This document shows, in pieces, positions 1-8,944 of a stretch of 64,000 bases of DNA (position 1 is its first letter; every line of letters starts with the position of its first letter). Position numbers and translations under genes: made by a program. Source of the DNA: Streptomyces sp. NBC_01241 (lineage in GTDB: Bacteria; Actinomycetota; Actinomycetes; Streptomycetales; Streptomycetaceae); assembly GCF_041435435.1 (NCBI RefSeq), contig NZ_CP108494.1, forward strand, positions 2,266,501 through 2,330,500. The letters run 5' to 3'. Below the pieces are notes generated by a model. It ran no database searches. It worked only from the letters and a program-made list of their open reading frames with translations, and was not told the DNA's origin.

Positions 1-453
1 GGTGCCCGACTGAGGGCCGAACTCGACCTTCAGGAGCTTCTTGGCCCGGACGGAGGCGGTCTCGAACGAGAGCGTACGGCCGCCCGGGTCGCCGTCGCCG
101 TCCTCCATGCTGACCTGGACGGTGTAGCGGGTGCCGGCGGCGAGCGGGGAGGTGGAGTGCCAGCGTCTCCCGTCGGCGTCCAGTTCGCCCGCCAGATGGC
201 GTCCGGTCGTGTCCGTGGCCGTCACGTCCGTGATCCGGCCGTCGTCGTCCTCGACGTTGACTTCGAGCGGCTTGTCGGGGTCGGTCTTCTCGTCCCCCGC
301 GGGAACGTTGGCGGAGATCTCGTCCGTCGCGTCGTACGGTTTCGCCGCGAGCGGGTGGCCGTCGGACCCCCCACAGGCGGTCACACCTGCGACCAGGGTC
401 ATGACCAGCAGGGTGCTGCTGACTACGGGGCTGAAGCGCGGTGTGTGGCTCAT
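1..453 (-). CDS. L,D-transpeptidase-like lipoprotein (partial, 3' end outside window)
   Basis: The first 151 codons are present and the frame runs open off the left edge. The product starts with a lipoprotein signal peptide: a hydrophobic stretch at residues 9-25, then a lipobox ending GVTAC with the lipidated Cys at 27. An acidic, bacterial Ig-like region follows. In Streptomyces a gene of this type beside ctaF encodes an L,D-transpeptidase (YkuD) with N-terminal Ig-like domains that cross-links peptidoglycan outside the membrane, but the catalytic domain lies beyond the window, so that identity is inference. No Shine-Dalgarno precedes the ATG; instead TAGCGT (minus strand, 465-460) lies 6 nt before it, which suggests a leaderless message. 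Confidence 0.75.
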   Translation of the reverse strand, partial: MSHTPRFSPVVSSTLLVMTLVAGVTACGGSDGHPLAAKPYDATDEISANVPAGDEKTDPDKPLEVNVEDDDGRITDVTATDTTGRHLAGELDADGRRWHSTSPLAAGTRYTVQVSMEDGDGDPGGRTLSFETASVRAKKLLKVEFGPQSGT

Positions 454-503
454 GAACACACGCTAAGGAAGTTCATCCTTATAAGCGCGCGATGTGACTG
501 CAA

Positions 504-549
504 ACGGGGGACCCGTACTTCTTTTGGTGGAGAAGTACGGGCCCCCCGT
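504..549 (-). terminator. Rho-independent-type hairpin after ctaF
   Basis: A 19-bp inverted repeat (504-522 with 531-549, one mismatched pair) with an 8-nt loop lies 22 bp past the ctaF stop and before the lipoprotein gene. It is well placed to end the ctaCDF transcript. No U-run follows, as is usual in Streptomyces. Confidence 0.8.
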
Positions 550-571
550 CAGGTGGAGCGGTGACGCGAGG

Positions 572-970
572 TCACTGGGTGCGGTTCTCACCGCGGTAGT
601 ACTCGAAGACCCAGCCGAACAGGCCGATCAGGATCGCCGGGATCGCGTAGTAGAACAGCCACCAGCCGAAGACGATGCCCAGGAAGGCGAGGGCGCCGCC
701 GAGGGCCAGTGAGAGCGGCTGCCAGCTGTGCGGGGAGAAGAACCCCACCTCGCCGGCCTCGTCCGCGACGTCGGCTTCCTTGTTGTCCTGAGCCATGGCG
801 TCGACCCGCTGCGCCGTGAAGGCCAGGTAGAAGCCGATCATGACGCTCAGGCCGAAGGCCAGGAAGAGCGCGGTGGTACCGACCGGCTCCTTCGACCACA
901 CGCCGTACGTGACGGCCAGGGCGACGAAGAAAACGCTCAGCCAGAGGAACAGCTTGCCCTGGATCTTCAC
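572..970 (-). CDS. ctaF: Cytochrome c oxidase subunit IV, actinobacterial type
   Basis: A 132-residue membrane protein with four predicted transmembrane helices (about 5-25, 31-52, 84-104 and 106-124) and a charged cytoplasmic loop around 53-80. This size and layout are those of CtaF, the small accessory subunit of the actinobacterial aa3-type oxidase, which helps assemble and stabilise the complex. Its ATG overlaps the ctaD stop by 4 bp (ATGA), showing translational coupling. It is the last gene of the operon and is followed by a strong hairpin. Identification rests on length, topology and position next to ctaD, because the family has little motif content. Confidence 0.93.
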   Translation of the reverse strand: MKIQGKLFLWLSVFFVALAVTYGVWSKEPVGTTALFLAFGLSVMIGFYLAFTAQRVDAMAQDNKEADVADEAGEVGFFSPHSWQPLSLALGGALAFLGIVFGWWLFYYAIPAILIGLFGWVFEYYRGENRTQ

Positions 971-2703
971 TTGCCGGCCTCCTTGCCACCAGTGAGCGCC
1001 TTGTCAGCCTCGGAGTGGGGCTCCAGCAGCTCGAGCGCCGCGATCTCCGGGTGATGCAGGTCGAACGCCGGGGATTCGGAACGGATCCGCGGCAGGGTGA
1101 GGAAGTTGTGCCGCGGCGGCGGGCAGGACGTCGCCCACTCCAGCGAACGGCCGTAGCCCCACGGGTCGTCGACCTCGATCTTCTTGCCGTACTTGGCGGT
1201 CTTCCACACGTTGTAGAAGAACGGCAGCATCGACAGGCCGAGCAGGAACGAGGAGATCGTCGAGATCGTGTTCAGCGCGGTGAAGCCGTCCGCGGCGAGG
1301 TAGTCCGCGTAACGACGCGGCATGCCCTCGGCACCCAGCCAGTGCTGCACCAGGAACGTGCCGTGGAATCCCACGAACAGCGTCCAGAACGTGATCTTGC
1401 CGAGCCGCTCGTCCAGCATCTTGCCGGTGAACTTCGGCCACCAGAAGTGGAACCCGGAGAACATCGCGAAGACCACGGTGCCGAAGACGACGTAGTGGAA
1501 GTGCGCGACGACGAAGTACGAGTCCGAGACGTGGAAGTCCATCGGGGGCGACGCCAGGATGACACCGGTCAGACCACCGAAGGTGAAGGTGATCAGGAAG
1601 CCGACGGCCCAGAGCATCGGTGTCTCGAAGGACAACGACCCCTTCCACATCGTGCCGATCCAGTTGAAGAACTTCACACCGGTCGGTACCGCGATGAGGA
1701 AGGTCATGAACGAGAAGAACGGCAACAGCACACCGCCGGTGACGTACATGTGGTGCGCCCACACGGTCACGGAGAGGCCTGCGATGGCGATCGTCGCGGC
1801 GATCAGACCGATGTAGCCGAACATCGGCTTGCGGCTGAACACCGGAATCACTTCGGAAATGATTCCGAAGAATGGCAAGGCGATGATGTACACCTCTGGA
1901 TGGCCGAAGAACCAGAAGAGGTGTTGCCAGAGCAAGGCGCCGCCATTGGCCGCGTCGAACACATGCGCACCGAACTTGCGGTCGACCTCCAGCGCGAAGA
2001 GCGCGGCGGCGAGGACCGGGAAGGCCAGCAGGACCAGTACAGCGGTCAGCAGTACGTTCCAGACGAAGATCGGCATGCGGAACATCGTCATGCCGGGGGC
2101 GCGCATGCAGATGATCGTGGTGATGAAGTTGACCGAACCGAGGATCGTGCCGAAGCCGGAGAAGGCCAGACCCATGATCCACATGTCGGCGCCGATGCCC
2201 GGCGAACGGACCGCGTCGGTCAGCGGGGAGTAGGCGAACCAGCCGAAGTCCGCCGCGCCCTGCGGGGTGAGAAAGCCTGCCACCGCGATGAGCGAACCGA
2301 AGAGGTACAGCCAGTACGCGAACATGTTCAGCCGCGGGAACGCCACATCGGGCGCGCCGATCTGCAGCGGCATGATCCAGTTCGCGAATCCGGCGAACAG
2401 CGGCGTCGCGAACATCAGCAGCATGATCGTGCCGTGCATCGTGAACGCCTGGTTGAACTGCTCGTTCGACATGATCTGCGTGCCGGGACGGGCCAGTTCG
2501 GCGCGCATGATGAGCGCCATCAGACCGCCGATGCAGAAGAACGCGAACGATGTGACCAGGTACATCGTGCCGATCGTCTTGTGGTCAGTGGTGGTCAGCC
2601 ACTTGATGACGACGTTTCCCGGCTGCTTGCGCCGGACCGGCAGCTCGTCCTCGTACGAGTCGTCTGCTGCCGCGGCACCCTGAGGTTCGTTGAGGATGCT
2701 CAC
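967..2703 (-). CDS. ctaD: Cytochrome c oxidase subunit I
   Basis: A 578-residue polytopic catalytic subunit of the aa3 terminal oxidase. It takes electrons from the CuA centre of CtaC, reduces O2 to water at the heme a3/CuB site and pumps protons. All hallmark motifs are visible: the heme a ligand in TMHGTIM, the cross-linked His-Tyr pair in FGHPEVYI, the CuB ligands in WAHHMY and the heme ligands in VAHFHYVVF. About twelve transmembrane helices are predicted, with an extended C-terminal cytoplasmic tail. The start overlaps the ctaC stop (ATGA, 2700-2703), so ctaC, ctaD and ctaF are coupled in one operon. Length is normal for actinobacteria. Confidence 0.98.
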   Translation of the reverse strand: MSILNEPQGAAAADDSYEDELPVRRKQPGNVVIKWLTTTDHKTIGTMYLVTSFAFFCIGGLMALIMRAELARPGTQIMSNEQFNQAFTMHGTIMLLMFATPLFAGFANWIMPLQIGAPDVAFPRLNMFAYWLYLFGSLIAVAGFLTPQGAADFGWFAYSPLTDAVRSPGIGADMWIMGLAFSGFGTILGSVNFITTIICMRAPGMTMFRMPIFVWNVLLTAVLVLLAFPVLAAALFALEVDRKFGAHVFDAANGGALLWQHLFWFFGHPEVYIIALPFFGIISEVIPVFSRKPMFGYIGLIAATIAIAGLSVTVWAHHMYVTGGVLLPFFSFMTFLIAVPTGVKFFNWIGTMWKGSLSFETPMLWAVGFLITFTFGGLTGVILASPPMDFHVSDSYFVVAHFHYVVFGTVVFAMFSGFHFWWPKFTGKMLDERLGKITFWTLFVGFHGTFLVQHWLGAEGMPRRYADYLAADGFTALNTISTISSFLLGLSMLPFFYNVWKTAKYGKKIEVDDPWGYGRSLEWATSCPPPRHNFLTLPRIRSESPAFDLHHPEIAALELLEPHSEADKALTGGKEAGK

Positions 2704-3662
2704 AGTTTGTTCGTCTCCGCATTCCTGGCCGGGTCAGTCTGCGCGATGCCGGCCGGCACGTAGCCCGTCTGGCCCTTCTTCGCCAGCTCCTTGAGGTGCG
2801 CCTGGTAGCGCTCCGGGGAGACGACCTTGACGTTGAAGAGCATCCGGGAGTGGTCGACGCCGCAGAGCTCGGCGCACTTGCCCATGAAGGTGCCCTCCTG
2901 GTTGGGAGTCACCTCGAAGGCGTTGGTGTGGCCCGGAATGACGTCCTGCTTCATGAGGAACGGCACCACCCAGAAGGAGTGGATGACGTCACGGGAAGTC
3001 AGAACGAAGCGGACCTTCTCGCCCTTCGGCAGCCACAGGGTCGGACCCGGGTTGCCGTTCTGCGGGTTCCGGGTTCCCGGAATGCCGAAGTCGTAGACGC
3101 CCTCCGCACCCTTGGGGAAGTCATCCCGGAACCTGTCCGGGATGGCGTCCAGTTCCTTGGGGATCTTGCTGCCCGTGGCGGCGTTGCCGTCCACGTTCTC
3201 GATGTAGTTGAACCCCCAGCTCCACTGGTAGCCGACCACATTGATGGTGTGGGCGGGCTTCGGGGAGAGCGAGAGGAGCTTCGATTCATCGCGCGCGGTG
3301 AAGTAGAACAACACCGAGACGATGATCAGAGGGACCACGGTGTACAGCGCCTCGATGGGCATGTTGTACCTGGTCTGCGGAGGAACCTGGACCTTGGTGC
3401 GGCTGCGCCGGTGGAAGATGACGCTCCACAGGATCAGGCCCCAGACCAGCACGCCCGTGGCGAGCGCTGCCGCCCACGAGCCCTGCCAGAGGGAAAGGAT
3501 CCGTGGTGCCTCTTCCGTTACCGGCGTAGGCATACCAAGGCGGGGGAAGTCCTTATATGTGCAACCGGTTGCGGTCGCCAGGATCAGGCCCGCAGTCAGC
3601 ACCTGCGGCAGCTTCCGCCGCATCGGGCGCCGCGACGAGCGGTCGGAGCCGTTGGGACTCAC
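2700..3662 (-). CDS. ctaC: Cytochrome c oxidase subunit II
   Basis: A 320-residue subunit that accepts electrons from cytochrome bc1/c at its extracytoplasmic CuA centre. The N-terminus is a basic signal region with a lipobox-like ATGC (Cys34). Two transmembrane helices lie at about 57-80 and 100-122, followed by the cupredoxin domain. The CuA ligands are plain: His in RDVIHSFWV, then C-x3-C-x3-H-x2-M in [13 protein letters not shown] (Cys263, Cys267, His271, Met274). The GTG start is preceded by GGAAGG at a suitable distance. It is the first gene of the ctaCDF operon; its promoter should lie in 3663-3930, facing the desulfurase gene. Confidence 0.97.
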   Translation of the reverse strand: MSPNGSDRSSRRPMRRKLPQVLTAGLILATATGCTYKDFPRLGMPTPVTEEAPRILSLWQGSWAAALATGVLVWGLILWSVIFHRRSRTKVQVPPQTRYNMPIEALYTVVPLIIVSVLFYFTARDESKLLSLSPKPAHTINVVGYQWSWGFNYIENVDGNAATGSKIPKELDAIPDRFRDDFPKGAEGVYDFGIPGTRNPQNGNPGPTLWLPKGEKVRFVLTSRDVIHSFWVVPFLMKQDVIPGHTNAFEVTPNQEGTFMGKCAELCGVDHSRMLFNVKVVSPERYQAHLKELAKKGQTGYVPAGIAQTDPARNAETNKL

Positions 3663-3920
3663 GTAGCGCCTTCCCGAGAGTCTCGCCCGCGCGGTCGGCG
3701 CGGCCGTGTCTCTGGTCGGTCGCCGCCCTGACGCGGGCAGGGGTTTGGATGTTTATGCGGACCAAACCCTACTGGACGCCATTTGGGGCCGCGCGGGGAG
3801 GGTGCCCAACGCGCCGTCCGACTCCCCGAAGGGGTGGAATACGGGCCTCCGGCCGCCATCTGACGCCCCCTCTCCTGCCTGTGCGGGCGGCCCGTCCACA
3901 GGCCCGGGCCCCGGGCGGGC

Positions 3921-3926
3921 TAGCGT
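3921..3926 (+). promoter_or_regulatory. Putative -10 element (TAGCGT) of a leaderless message
   Basis: TAGCGT fits the Streptomyces vegetative TANNNT pattern and sits 6 nt before the GTG at 3933. No Shine-Dalgarno lies in between. No convincing -35 is visible. Confidence 0.45.
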
Positions 3927-3932
3927 GGATGT

Positions 3933-5315
3933 GTGCCCTACTTCGACGCCGCTTCCTCCGCTCCCCTGCACCCCGTCGCCCGTCAGGCGCTGCTTGCCGC
4001 GCTGGACGAGGGGTGGGCCGACCCGGCCAGGCTCTACCGCGAGGGGCGGCGGGCCCGCCTCTTGCTGGACGCGGCCCGGGAGGCCGCCGCGGAGGCCGTC
4101 GGGTGCCGTCCGGACGAGCTCACATTCACTCCTTCGGGGACATGGGCGGTGCACTCCGGAATTTCCGGAGCTCTCGCGGGGCGTCGGCGTGTCGGCCGCC
4201 ACCTGGCCGTCTCCGCGGTCGAGCACTCGTCGGTACTCCATGCGGCGGCCGCCCATGAGGCGCAGGGCGGATCGGTCTCAAAGGTCGCGGTGGACCGGTC
4301 GGGGGCGGTGAGCGCGGCGGGGTACGCGGACGCGCTGCGCGAGGACACCGCGCTGGCCTGTCTGCAGTCCGCCAATCACGAGGTCGGCACCGAGCAGCCG
4401 GTGGCCGAGGTGGCGGAGGTCTGCCGGGCGGCGGGGGTGCCGCTGCTGGTGGATGCCGCGCAGTCGCTGGGCTGGGGGCCGGTGCCGGACGGCTGGTCGC
4501 TGCTGGCGGCCAGCGCGCACAAGTGGGGCGGGCCCTCGGGGGTCGGGCTGCTGGCGGTACGCAAGGGGGTGCGGTTCGCGGTTCAAGGACCGGCCGACGA
4601 CCGGGAGTCCGGGCGGGCCGCGGGGTTCGAGAACCTTCCGGCGATCGTGGCCGCGGCGGCATCGCTGCGGGCGGTGCGGGCACAGGCGGCGGCCGAGTCC
4701 GTACGGCTGCGGGCCCTGGTGGACCGCATCAGGGCCCGGGTGCCCGAGCTGGTGCCGGATGTGGAGGTGGTCGGCGATCCGGTGCGGCGGCTGCCGCATC
4801 TGGTGACCTTCTCCTGTCTCTATGTCGATGGGGAGACACTGCTCCATGAGCTGGACCGGGCGGAATTCTCCGTCTCGTCCGGTTCCTCCTGCACCAGCAG
4901 CACGCTGATTCCGAGCCATGTGCTCAAGGCGATGGGGGTGCTGTCGGAGGGGAACGTACGGGTGTCGCTGCCGGCCGGCACGGCGGACGAGGACGTCGAC
5001 CGCTTCCTGGACGTGCTGCCCCGGGTGGTGGCGGAGGTACGGGAGAGGCTGGGCGCGCCCGTACCGGCACCGCCCTCGCCCGTCGCGGCCGCGTCCCTGG
5101 TGGTCGATGCCCTCGGGAAGCGGTGCCCGATCCCGGTGATCGAGCTCGCGAAGGTGATCGGGGAGGTGCCGCCGGGCGGGACGGTGACCGTGCTCTCCGA
5201 CGACGAGGCGGCCCGGCTGGACATTCCGGCCTGGTGCGCGATGCGTGAGCAGGAGTACGTGGGCGAGGAGCCGGCGGACCGCGGCTCGGCCTATGTGGTC
5301 CGCCGGCTGACCTGA
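3933..5315 (+). CDS. Cysteine desulfurase fused to a TusA-like sulfur carrier
   Basis: A 460-residue fusion. Residues 1-365 are a fold-type I PLP cysteine desulfurase of the NifS/IscS class: the PLP lysine is Lys197 in SAHKWGGPSG and the persulfide-forming Cys is Cys320 in SSGSSCTSST. After a Pro/Ala linker, residues 385-460 form a TusA/SirA domain with the CPIP motif (Cys398) and the usual hydrophobic DIPAWC segment. The likely reaction is transfer of sulfane sulfur from cysteine to the TusA cysteine within one chain, for tRNA thiolation or cofactor synthesis; the acceptor is unknown. The GTG start has no Shine-Dalgarno and is probably leaderless. erpA lies 3 kb downstream. Confidence 0.93.
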   Translation: MPYFDAASSAPLHPVARQALLAALDEGWADPARLYREGRRARLLLDAAREAAAEAVGCRPDELTFTPSGTWAVHSGISGALAGRRRVGRHLAVSAVEHSSVLHAAAAHEAQGGSVSKVAVDRSGAVSAAGYADALREDTALACLQSANHEVGTEQPVAEVAEVCRAAGVPLLVDAAQSLGWGPVPDGWSLLAASAHKWGGPSGVGLLAVRKGVRFAVQGPADDRESGRAAGFENLPAIVAAAASLRAVRAQAAAESVRLRALVDRIRARVPELVPDVEVVGDPVRRLPHLVTFSCLYVDGETLLHELDRAEFSVSSGSSCTSSTLIPSHVLKAMGVLSEGNVRVSLPAGTADEDVDRFLDVLPRVVAEVRERLGAPVPAPPSPVAAASLVVDALGKRCPIPVIELAKVIGEVPPGGTVTVLSDDEAARLDIPAWCAMREQEYVGEEPADRGSAYVVRRLT

Positions 5316-5327
5316 GGTGCCGCGGGA

Positions 5328-6302
5328 TCAGCCCAGGTGCGCGCGGACCTCGGCGGCGGCGTCGTGGCCGTACGCCTTGGTGAAGCGGTCCATGAAGTGA
5401 GCGCGGCGCAGGGTGTACTCCTGGGTGCCGACGGTCTCGATGACCAGCGTGGCGAGCATGCAGCCGACCTGGGCGGCGCGCTCCAGGCCGACGCCCCAGG
5501 CGAGACCGGAGAGGAATCCGGCGCGGAAGGCGTCGCCGACACCGGTCGGGTCGGCCTTGAGCTCCTCCTCCGGGCAGCCGACCTCGATCGGTTCCTGGCC
5601 GACCCGCTCGATCCGGACACCGCGGGCACCGAGCGTGGTGACCCGGTGGCCGACCTTGGCCAGGATCTCCTCGTCGGTCCAGCCGGTCTTGGACTCGATG
5701 AGCCCCTTCTCGTACTCGTTGGAGAAGAGGTACATGGCGCCGTCGAGGAGGATCCGGATCTCGTCGCCGTCCATCCGGGCGATCTGCTGCGAGAAGTCCG
5801 CGGCGAACGGGATGCCCCGGGTGCGGCACTCCTCGGTGTGGCGGAGCATCCCCTCGGGGTCGTCGGCGCCGATCGAGACGAGGTCGAGGCCGCCGACCCG
5901 GTCGGCGACGGCCTTCAGCTCGATGAGGCGGGCCTCACTCATCGCACCCGTGTAGAAGGAGCCGATCTGGTTGTGGTCGGCGTCCGTCGTGCAGACGAAG
6001 CGGGCGGTGTGCAGGACCTCGGAGATCCGGACCGATCCCGTGTCGACGCCGTGGCGGTCGAGCCAGGCGCGATACTCGTCGAAATCGGCGCCCGCGGCAC
6101 CGACCAGGATCGGGCTGGTGCCCAGCAGGCCCATGCCGAAGCAGATATTGGCGGCAACACCGCCCCGGCGCACGTCGAGATTGTCGACCAGGAAGGAGAG
6201 CGAGACCGTGTGCAGCTGATCCGCGACCAGCTGGTCGGCGAAACGGCCGGGGAAGGTCATGAGGTGGTCGGTGGCGATGGAGCCGGTGACTGCGATTCGC
6301 AC
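5328..6302 (-). CDS. adoK: Adenosine kinase, PfkB family
   Basis: A 324-residue ribokinase/PfkB-family kinase. The N-terminus MRIAVTGSIATDHL, the GGVAANICFGMG nucleoside-binding segment and the DPTGVGDAFRAGF signature with catalytic Asp257 closely match, from memory, Mycobacterium tuberculosis adenosine kinase (Rv2202c), whose catalytic residue is also Asp257. Rv2202c likewise lies between ctaC and an erpA-like gene, so synteny supports the call. The enzyme phosphorylates adenosine to AMP in purine salvage. The frame is open far upstream, but GTG 6302 is the right start: AGGAG lies 8-9 nt before it and homology begins there. The gene converges on the desulfurase with a 12-bp gap. Confidence 0.88.
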   Translation of the reverse strand: MRIAVTGSIATDHLMTFPGRFADQLVADQLHTVSLSFLVDNLDVRRGGVAANICFGMGLLGTSPILVGAAGADFDEYRAWLDRHGVDTGSVRISEVLHTARFVCTTDADHNQIGSFYTGAMSEARLIELKAVADRVGGLDLVSIGADDPEGMLRHTEECRTRGIPFAADFSQQIARMDGDEIRILLDGAMYLFSNEYEKGLIESKTGWTDEEILAKVGHRVTTLGARGVRIERVGQEPIEVGCPEEELKADPTGVGDAFRAGFLSGLAWGVGLERAAQVGCMLATLVIETVGTQEYTLRRAHFMDRFTKAYGHDAAAEVRAHLG

Positions 6303-6449
6303 GGGGAGACTGCTCCTGCGGAGATCGAAGGGAACGGGTGACTGTGTTCCCTGGGCGGCGTGACAGTCCACGCTACCTCTCCCCGCACTCACCCCGAAGG
6401 GGTGAAAACTACCCGATAGTAGGTCTTTCTTCCCGGGGTGCGTGGTGCC

Positions 6450-6455
6450 TACGGT
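6450..6455 (+). promoter_or_regulatory. Putative -10 element (TACGGT) of a leaderless gene
   Basis: TACGGT ends 6 nt before the ATG at 6462, and no Shine-Dalgarno is present. A short inverted repeat (CTAC-N6-GTAG, about 6409-6422) lies about 28 bp upstream and could be an operator for this gene. Confidence 0.45.
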
Positions 6456-6461
6456 GCCGTT

Positions 6462-6659
6462 ATGTCGAACCACAGCGCTACGCGCGAGTCCGAGATCAGC
6501 CTGGCCGAGCTGCGCGGTGACTGCGCGCGGATGGCTCCGCACTGGGTGGTCCCCGCGAAATCCGCCCCCGCTCGCATCGCGCCGTCCCTGATCCACGGTG
6601 TGACGGTGCCGGCCGCCTCCGCCCGGCTGATCGACGCCATGTCCGAGTACGGCGACTGA
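6462..6659 (+). CDS. Small hypothetical protein (65 aa)
   Basis: A 65-residue soluble protein beginning MSNHSATRESEISL and ending SEYGD. No membrane segment, signal peptide or known motif is visible. A Cys sits near residue 20 and the middle is Ala/Pro-rich. Third-position GC bias, a sharp TACGGT box 6 nt before the ATG and a terminator-like hairpin 56 bp downstream argue that it is real. It is divergent from adoK across 159 bp. I do not recognise the family. Confidence 0.65.
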   Translation: MSNHSATRESEISLAELRGDCARMAPHWVVPAKSAPARIAPSLIHGVTVPAASARLIDAMSEYGD

Positions 6660-6714
6660 GAACGGCACCGATCGCCTCCGGCGCCCCCTGAAGGGAACCG
6701 AGCGCTCCTGTGCC

Positions 6715-6748
6715 CCGTCCCACGGTTGTCCCCGAACCTGTGGGACGG
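6715..6748 (+). terminator. Hairpin after the 65-aa gene
   Basis: A perfect 9-bp stem (CCGTCCCAC with GTGGGACGG) and a 16-nt loop between the small gene and the gene at 6802. It is moderately strong and may be a terminator. Confidence 0.45.
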
Positions 6749-6801
6749 ACGGCAGGCCGGGTGAGGCCTGTGACGGCAACGCAGGCAAAGGAGCGGATCC
6801 G

Positions 6802-8277
6802 GTGAGCACCGAGCGACCCGACAACGACGTGACGAGCCCCCGGCGGCGTTCTCCGCTCGCCGTGGCTTCGGTGGTGGCTGCCGTCCTGCTGGCCGGGGGC
6901 GGCGGCGCGTACTGGGCCGCGACCGCGGCGGACGGCGACGGCAGGAGCGGCGACAGTACGGCGGGCAGCGGGAAGCCCGCCCCTCCCCCACTGGCCCTGG
7001 ACGGGCGCGTGGACGGCCCGGCGACGCCCGGCGGGTCCTCGTCGGACGGCGCACCGGGCATCGCGCCGGGCGAACCCGACCCGAACGGCGGCCGGACGGT
7101 CTACCGCGCGTCCGGCGAGCTGCCCGAGGGGCCGCGTACGGCGGCAGTGCAGCGCGCGGAGGGGACCGTTTCCGCGGCGCAGGTGGCCCGGCTGGCGAAG
7201 GCGCTGGGCCTGGAGGGCACGCCGCGGACGGAGGGCACGTCCTGGAAGGTGGGGTCCGACGGGGACGGCTCGGGCCCGGTCCTGCGGGTGAACAAGCAGG
7301 CTCCCGGCACCTGGAGTTTCGCCCGGTACGGCTCCGGCGGTACGGACAACTGCGAGGGCATCGCGGCCTGTTCGGACCGGAAGGCGGACCCGGACGGCAG
7401 CGGCTCCCCGGCGAGCGAGAGCGCCGCCAGGGCTGCCGCGACGCCGGTCCTGAAGGCGGTGGGCCAGGACGACGCCGCGCTCGACGCCCGCCAACTCATG
7501 GGTTCGGTACGGGTGGTGAACGCCGACCCGCAGGTGGACGGCCTTCCCACCTACGGCTGGTCGACCGGCATCCAGATCGGTCCGGACGGTGAAGTGGTCG
7601 GCGGCAGCGGCCAGTTGAAGGCACCGGCGGAGGGGGACAGCTATCCGGTGATCAGTGCGGGGGAGGCGCTGAAGCAGCTGAACGGGTCGGCGTCCCGGAC
7701 GGACGGGCGCGCGGACATCGGTGGCTGCGCCGATCCCGTACCGCTGCAGGATGGCTTGAAATCGCCTGGGGTCCACTGCGGGACGCGGACCGGCGCGGAG
7801 CCGACGACGACCACCGTAACGGTCGACAAGGCGGTGTTCGGACTGACGAGTCAGTACGTGGCGGGCAAGCGGACGCTCGTACCGTCCTGGCTCTTCTCGG
7901 TGCGGCCGGCCGCGCCCGGCGTGGGCAGCACCGTGTCGCAGGTCGCCGTGGACCCCGCGTACCTGACGAAGGACGCACCGTCGACGACCCCGCCCCCAGG
8001 GGACGCGGAGAAGTCCTCGCGGCAGGTCCTGTCGTACAGCACCGACGGACGGATCCTGTCGGTGACGTTCTGGGGCGGGGTGTGCAGCACGTACGCGGCG
8101 AGCACGACCGAGGACGGGAATTCGGTGCGGGTGACGGTGACGGAGTCGAAGCAGGCCGGCAAGAAGGTCTGCATCATGATCGCCAAGGAGCTGACCCGGA
8201 CGGTGACGCTGGACGCGCCGCTCGGTGACCGGAGGGTGGTCGACGCGGCGTCGGGCGGCACCGTGCCCCGCGCCTGA
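6802..8277 (+). CDS. Single-pass membrane-anchored hypothetical protein
   Basis: A 491-residue protein with a short basic cytoplasmic N-terminus (residues 1-18), one transmembrane helix or uncleaved signal (about 19-42) and a large extracellular region. A Gly/Ser/Asp/Pro-rich linker spans about 45-100. The rest is a soluble domain with Cys pairs that probably form disulfides (for example NCEGIAAC and GGCADP). No catalytic motif is recognisable. The GTG start has AAAGGAG at good spacing. In mycobacteria an uncharacterised membrane protein also lies between adoK and erpA, so this may be a conserved component of the neighbourhood. Confidence 0.85.
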   Translation: MSTERPDNDVTSPRRRSPLAVASVVAAVLLAGGGGAYWAATAADGDGRSGDSTAGSGKPAPPPLALDGRVDGPATPGGSSSDGAPGIAPGEPDPNGGRTVYRASGELPEGPRTAAVQRAEGTVSAAQVARLAKALGLEGTPRTEGTSWKVGSDGDGSGPVLRVNKQAPGTWSFARYGSGGTDNCEGIAACSDRKADPDGSGSPASESAARAAATPVLKAVGQDDAALDARQLMGSVRVVNADPQVDGLPTYGWSTGIQIGPDGEVVGGSGQLKAPAEGDSYPVISAGEALKQLNGSASRTDGRADIGGCADPVPLQDGLKSPGVHCGTRTGAEPTTTTVTVDKAVFGLTSQYVAGKRTLVPSWLFSVRPAAPGVGSTVSQVAVDPAYLTKDAPSTTPPPGDAEKSSRQVLSYSTDGRILSVTFWGGVCSTYAASTTEDGNSVRVTVTESKQAGKKVCIMIAKELTRTVTLDAPLGDRRVVDAASGGTVPRA

Positions 8278-8298
8278 CGCGCGCCCGCGCATACGACG

Positions 8299-8332
8299 AC
8301 GGTGGCGGTCCCGGATTCCGGGCCGCCACCGT
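8299..8332. terminator. Bidirectional hairpin between the membrane protein gene and erpA
   Basis: A 10-bp outer stem (ACGGTGGCGG with CCGCCACCGT) continues as an inner CCCGG/CCGGG stem with a tiny loop. It lies between convergent genes and can serve both. Confidence 0.8.
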
Positions 8333-8356
8333 TCGTTCTGCCGGTTCCGTCAGGTT

Positions 8357-8713
8357 TTAGCTGAAGGAGTCGCCGCAGGCGCAGGAGCCCGTGGCATTCG
8401 GGTTGTCGATCGTGAAGCCCTGCTTCTCGATGGTGTCGACGAAGTCGATGGAGGCGCCGCCCAGGTACGGAGCGCTCATCCGGTCGGTGACGACCTTGAC
8501 GCCGCCGAAGTCCTTCACGACGTCACCGTCGAGGGAACGCTCATCGAAGAAGAGCTGGTAGCGCAGGCCCGAACAGCCGCCGGGCTGGACGGCGACGCGC
8601 AGCGCCAGGTCATCACGGCCTTCCTGCTCCAGCAGGCCCTTGACCTTGGCTGCGGCGGCGTCGGACAGGAGGATGCCGTCGCTCACGGTGGTGGTCTCGT
8701 CCGATACGGACAT
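8357..8713 (-). CDS. erpA: Iron-sulfur cluster insertion protein ErpA
   Basis: A 118-residue A-type carrier (HesB/IscA/ErpA family) that receives an Fe-S cluster from the scaffold and delivers it to apo-enzymes. The three conserved cysteines are present: one in PGGCSGLRY and two in the C-terminal CACGDSF motif. Length is typical. The ATG follows GGAGAG at 6-7 nt. The gene is divergent from nadA, whose product needs a [4Fe-4S] cluster, and the window also encodes LipA, another Fe-S enzyme, so plausible clients lie nearby. Confidence 0.96.
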   Translation of the reverse strand: MSVSDETTTVSDGILLSDAAAAKVKGLLEQEGRDDLALRVAVQPGGCSGLRYQLFFDERSLDGDVVKDFGGVKVVTDRMSAPYLGGASIDFVDTIEKQGFTIDNPNATGSCACGDSFS

Positions 8714-8944
8714 CTGCTTCTCTCCCGGGTTGTACGGAGACTGCTTGCCGACGTTGCAACCGACGGGACCGCGGATTCATTCCGGGCCGAGCGCTTGCCT
8801 GTTCCATTCATGCTCGCACACCGGCCACCCGGCGGTATGCGTCACATCGACACTATGGACATCGTCAAAGTGACGTGAACCGGATATGATAGATAACGTC
8901 AATTCGACGAAAAGGCTTTCCGCAGAAAAGAAAGGGTGCGTGAC

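Noticed and set aside
1015..2763. 582-codon open frame on the plus strand opposite ctaD
   Set aside because: It is a high-GC shadow: charged, repetitive composition with no motif, while ctaD has all oxidase signatures on the other strand.
8714..8944. Specific promoter assignment for nadA and erpA
   Set aside because: The region is A+T-rich with TATGAT at 8885, but no -35 at the right distance could be matched.
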